Shown one piece after another: positions 63,896-64,000 of a stretch of DNA of 64,000 nucleotides (within the stretch, counting starts at the first letter, position 1; every line of letters starts with the position of its first letter). The notes under the pieces are model-generated. The model had not been told where the DNA came from, made no database searches, and saw only the letters and a list, made by a program, of their open reading frames with translations. The translations under genes were made by a program, and so were the position numbers. The stretch spans positions 5,912,001-5,976,000 of the forward strand of contig NW_027478160.1 of the NCBI RefSeq assembly GCF_051020975.1. The letters are read 5' to 3'. Origin of the DNA: Osmia lignaria lignaria. Taxonomy: Eukaryota > Arthropoda > Insecta > Hymenoptera > Megachilidae.

Positions 63896-64000
63896 GATCA
63901 GAAGCGTAGTTTTCGAGATATATCGAGATACTTAAAAGTTCCGAAGCCGCACCAACATAACAGAGATACAGAAACACCGTGGCCCCTTTCTTTGAGATAA
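63896..64000 (+). repeat. Partial monomer at the right window edge
   Basis: The first 105 bp of a monomer starting at GATCAG. It shares the variant ACATAACAGAG with the monomer at 9492, showing that the long duplication of the left part of the window continues past the right edge. Confidence 0.95.

Larger units (their letters stand above)
1..64000. repeat. 322-bp satellite DNA array (198 full monomers)
   Basis: The same roughly 322-bp sequence repeats head to tail from first to last base. Monomer starts, marked by GATCAG after a T6 run, fall at 169, 491, 813 and so on to 63896; 187 of the 198 complete monomers have a net length of exactly 322 bp. All lie in one orientation, with no transposon, gene or unique spacer between them. 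Monomers differ by a few percent at recurring diagnostic positions. Arrays of this kind are known from centromeric and pericentromeric heterochromatin of eukaryotes; that location is inferred here, as neither the array edges nor chromatin data are visible. 322 bp is about two nucleosomal DNA lengths, a common satellite size class. No stretch of the window holds anything else that I could support as a gene. Confidence 0.98.
55202..64000 (+). repeat. Long-range duplication, right copy
   Basis: Copy of the left end of the window with three structural changes. Relative to the left copy it lacks two monomers (644 bp) inside the monomer at 56168 and a further 307 bp inside the monomer at 56490. It has one extra monomer at 59388. 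Elsewhere it is nearly identical, including in-frame stop variants and rare substitutions. It runs off the right edge, so its full size is unknown. It could be a genuine segmental duplication within the array or alternative haplotypes joined by the assembler. Confidence 0.88.

Noticed and set aside
169..64000. The many 60- to 111-codon open frames on both strands as genes
   Set aside because: They recur once per monomer, overlap on opposite strands, vary freely in amino acids, are broken by single substitutions, and have no recognisable domain. They are shadows of the satellite.
1..64000. CRISPR array
   Set aside because: There are no short constant repeats with unique spacers; the whole 322-bp unit is conserved, and the size and context are those of eukaryotic satellite DNA.
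1..64000. Ribosomal or 5S gene tandem array
   Set aside because: The unit shows no rRNA sequence that I recognise and no internal promoter of the 5S type.
1..64000. Telomeric repeats or a transposon inside the array
   Set aside because: No TTAGG-type runs, long terminal repeats, transposase-like frames, poly(A) tails or target-site duplications interrupt the monomer phase.
1..64000. Simple 161-bp dimer structure of the monomer
   Set aside because: The two related 27-bp blocks are 114 and 208 bp apart, not 161, and the rest of the halves do not align.

Overview
The whole 64-kb window is one uninterrupted tandem array of a 322-bp satellite monomer. I see no protein-coding gene, RNA gene, transposon insertion, inversion or unique sequence anywhere in it. 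Taking the conserved GATCAG as monomer start, the first start is at 169 and the last at 63896. That gives 198 complete monomers plus a partial one at each end (1-168 and 63896-64000). The register closes exactly: 198 x 322 minus 29 bp of small deletions equals the observed distance. A representative monomer (16897-17218) is close to 39% G+C. Every monomer lies in the same orientation.

Organism: the array must be eukaryotic, of the kind found in centromeric or pericentromeric heterochromatin. Stretches such as TTTTTTGTAGAGAATT followed by TTTCCTAC, and the ATATCTCG motifs, remind me of tandem repeats from arthropod (mainly insect) genomes. This is from memory and is a weak inference; I cannot name a species or a published satellite.

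Layout: monomers differ by recurring, diagnostic substitutions and a few indels, so multi-monomer (higher-order) duplications can be followed by eye. (1) About 170-9.6 kb is copied again at about 55.2-64.0 kb, 54-55 kb away. (2) About 10.19-14.05 kb is tandemly duplicated at 14.05-17.98 kb (12 monomers, 3,863 bp). (3) About 17.55-20.44 kb is repeated at 21.09-23.66 kb, one monomer shorter in the second copy. (4) From 26.2 to 35.6 kb there are nested 4-, 8-, 11- and 18-monomer periodicities, including an exact 2,576-bp (8 x 322) period. (5) About 33.3-39.9 kb is duplicated at 40.1-45.6 kb (6,113- to 6,757-bp offsets). (6) About 46.7-48.4 kb and 53.6-55.5 kb carry 3-monomer (966-bp) repeats. (7) About 48.4-53.6 kb is less ordered.

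Overall the window records repeated unequal exchange and conversion in a homogenised satellite. The monomer has its own internal history: a 27-bp block occurs twice 114 bp apart, a 10-bp motif occurs twice 50 bp apart and once or twice inverted, short palindromes cluster at its start, and a GAA-rich tract sits in its middle. A minus-strand 74-codon open frame recurs in most monomers, but I judge it a by-product of monomer similarity. I found no evidence for a new gene system; the interest lies in the array's structure and homogenisation history.
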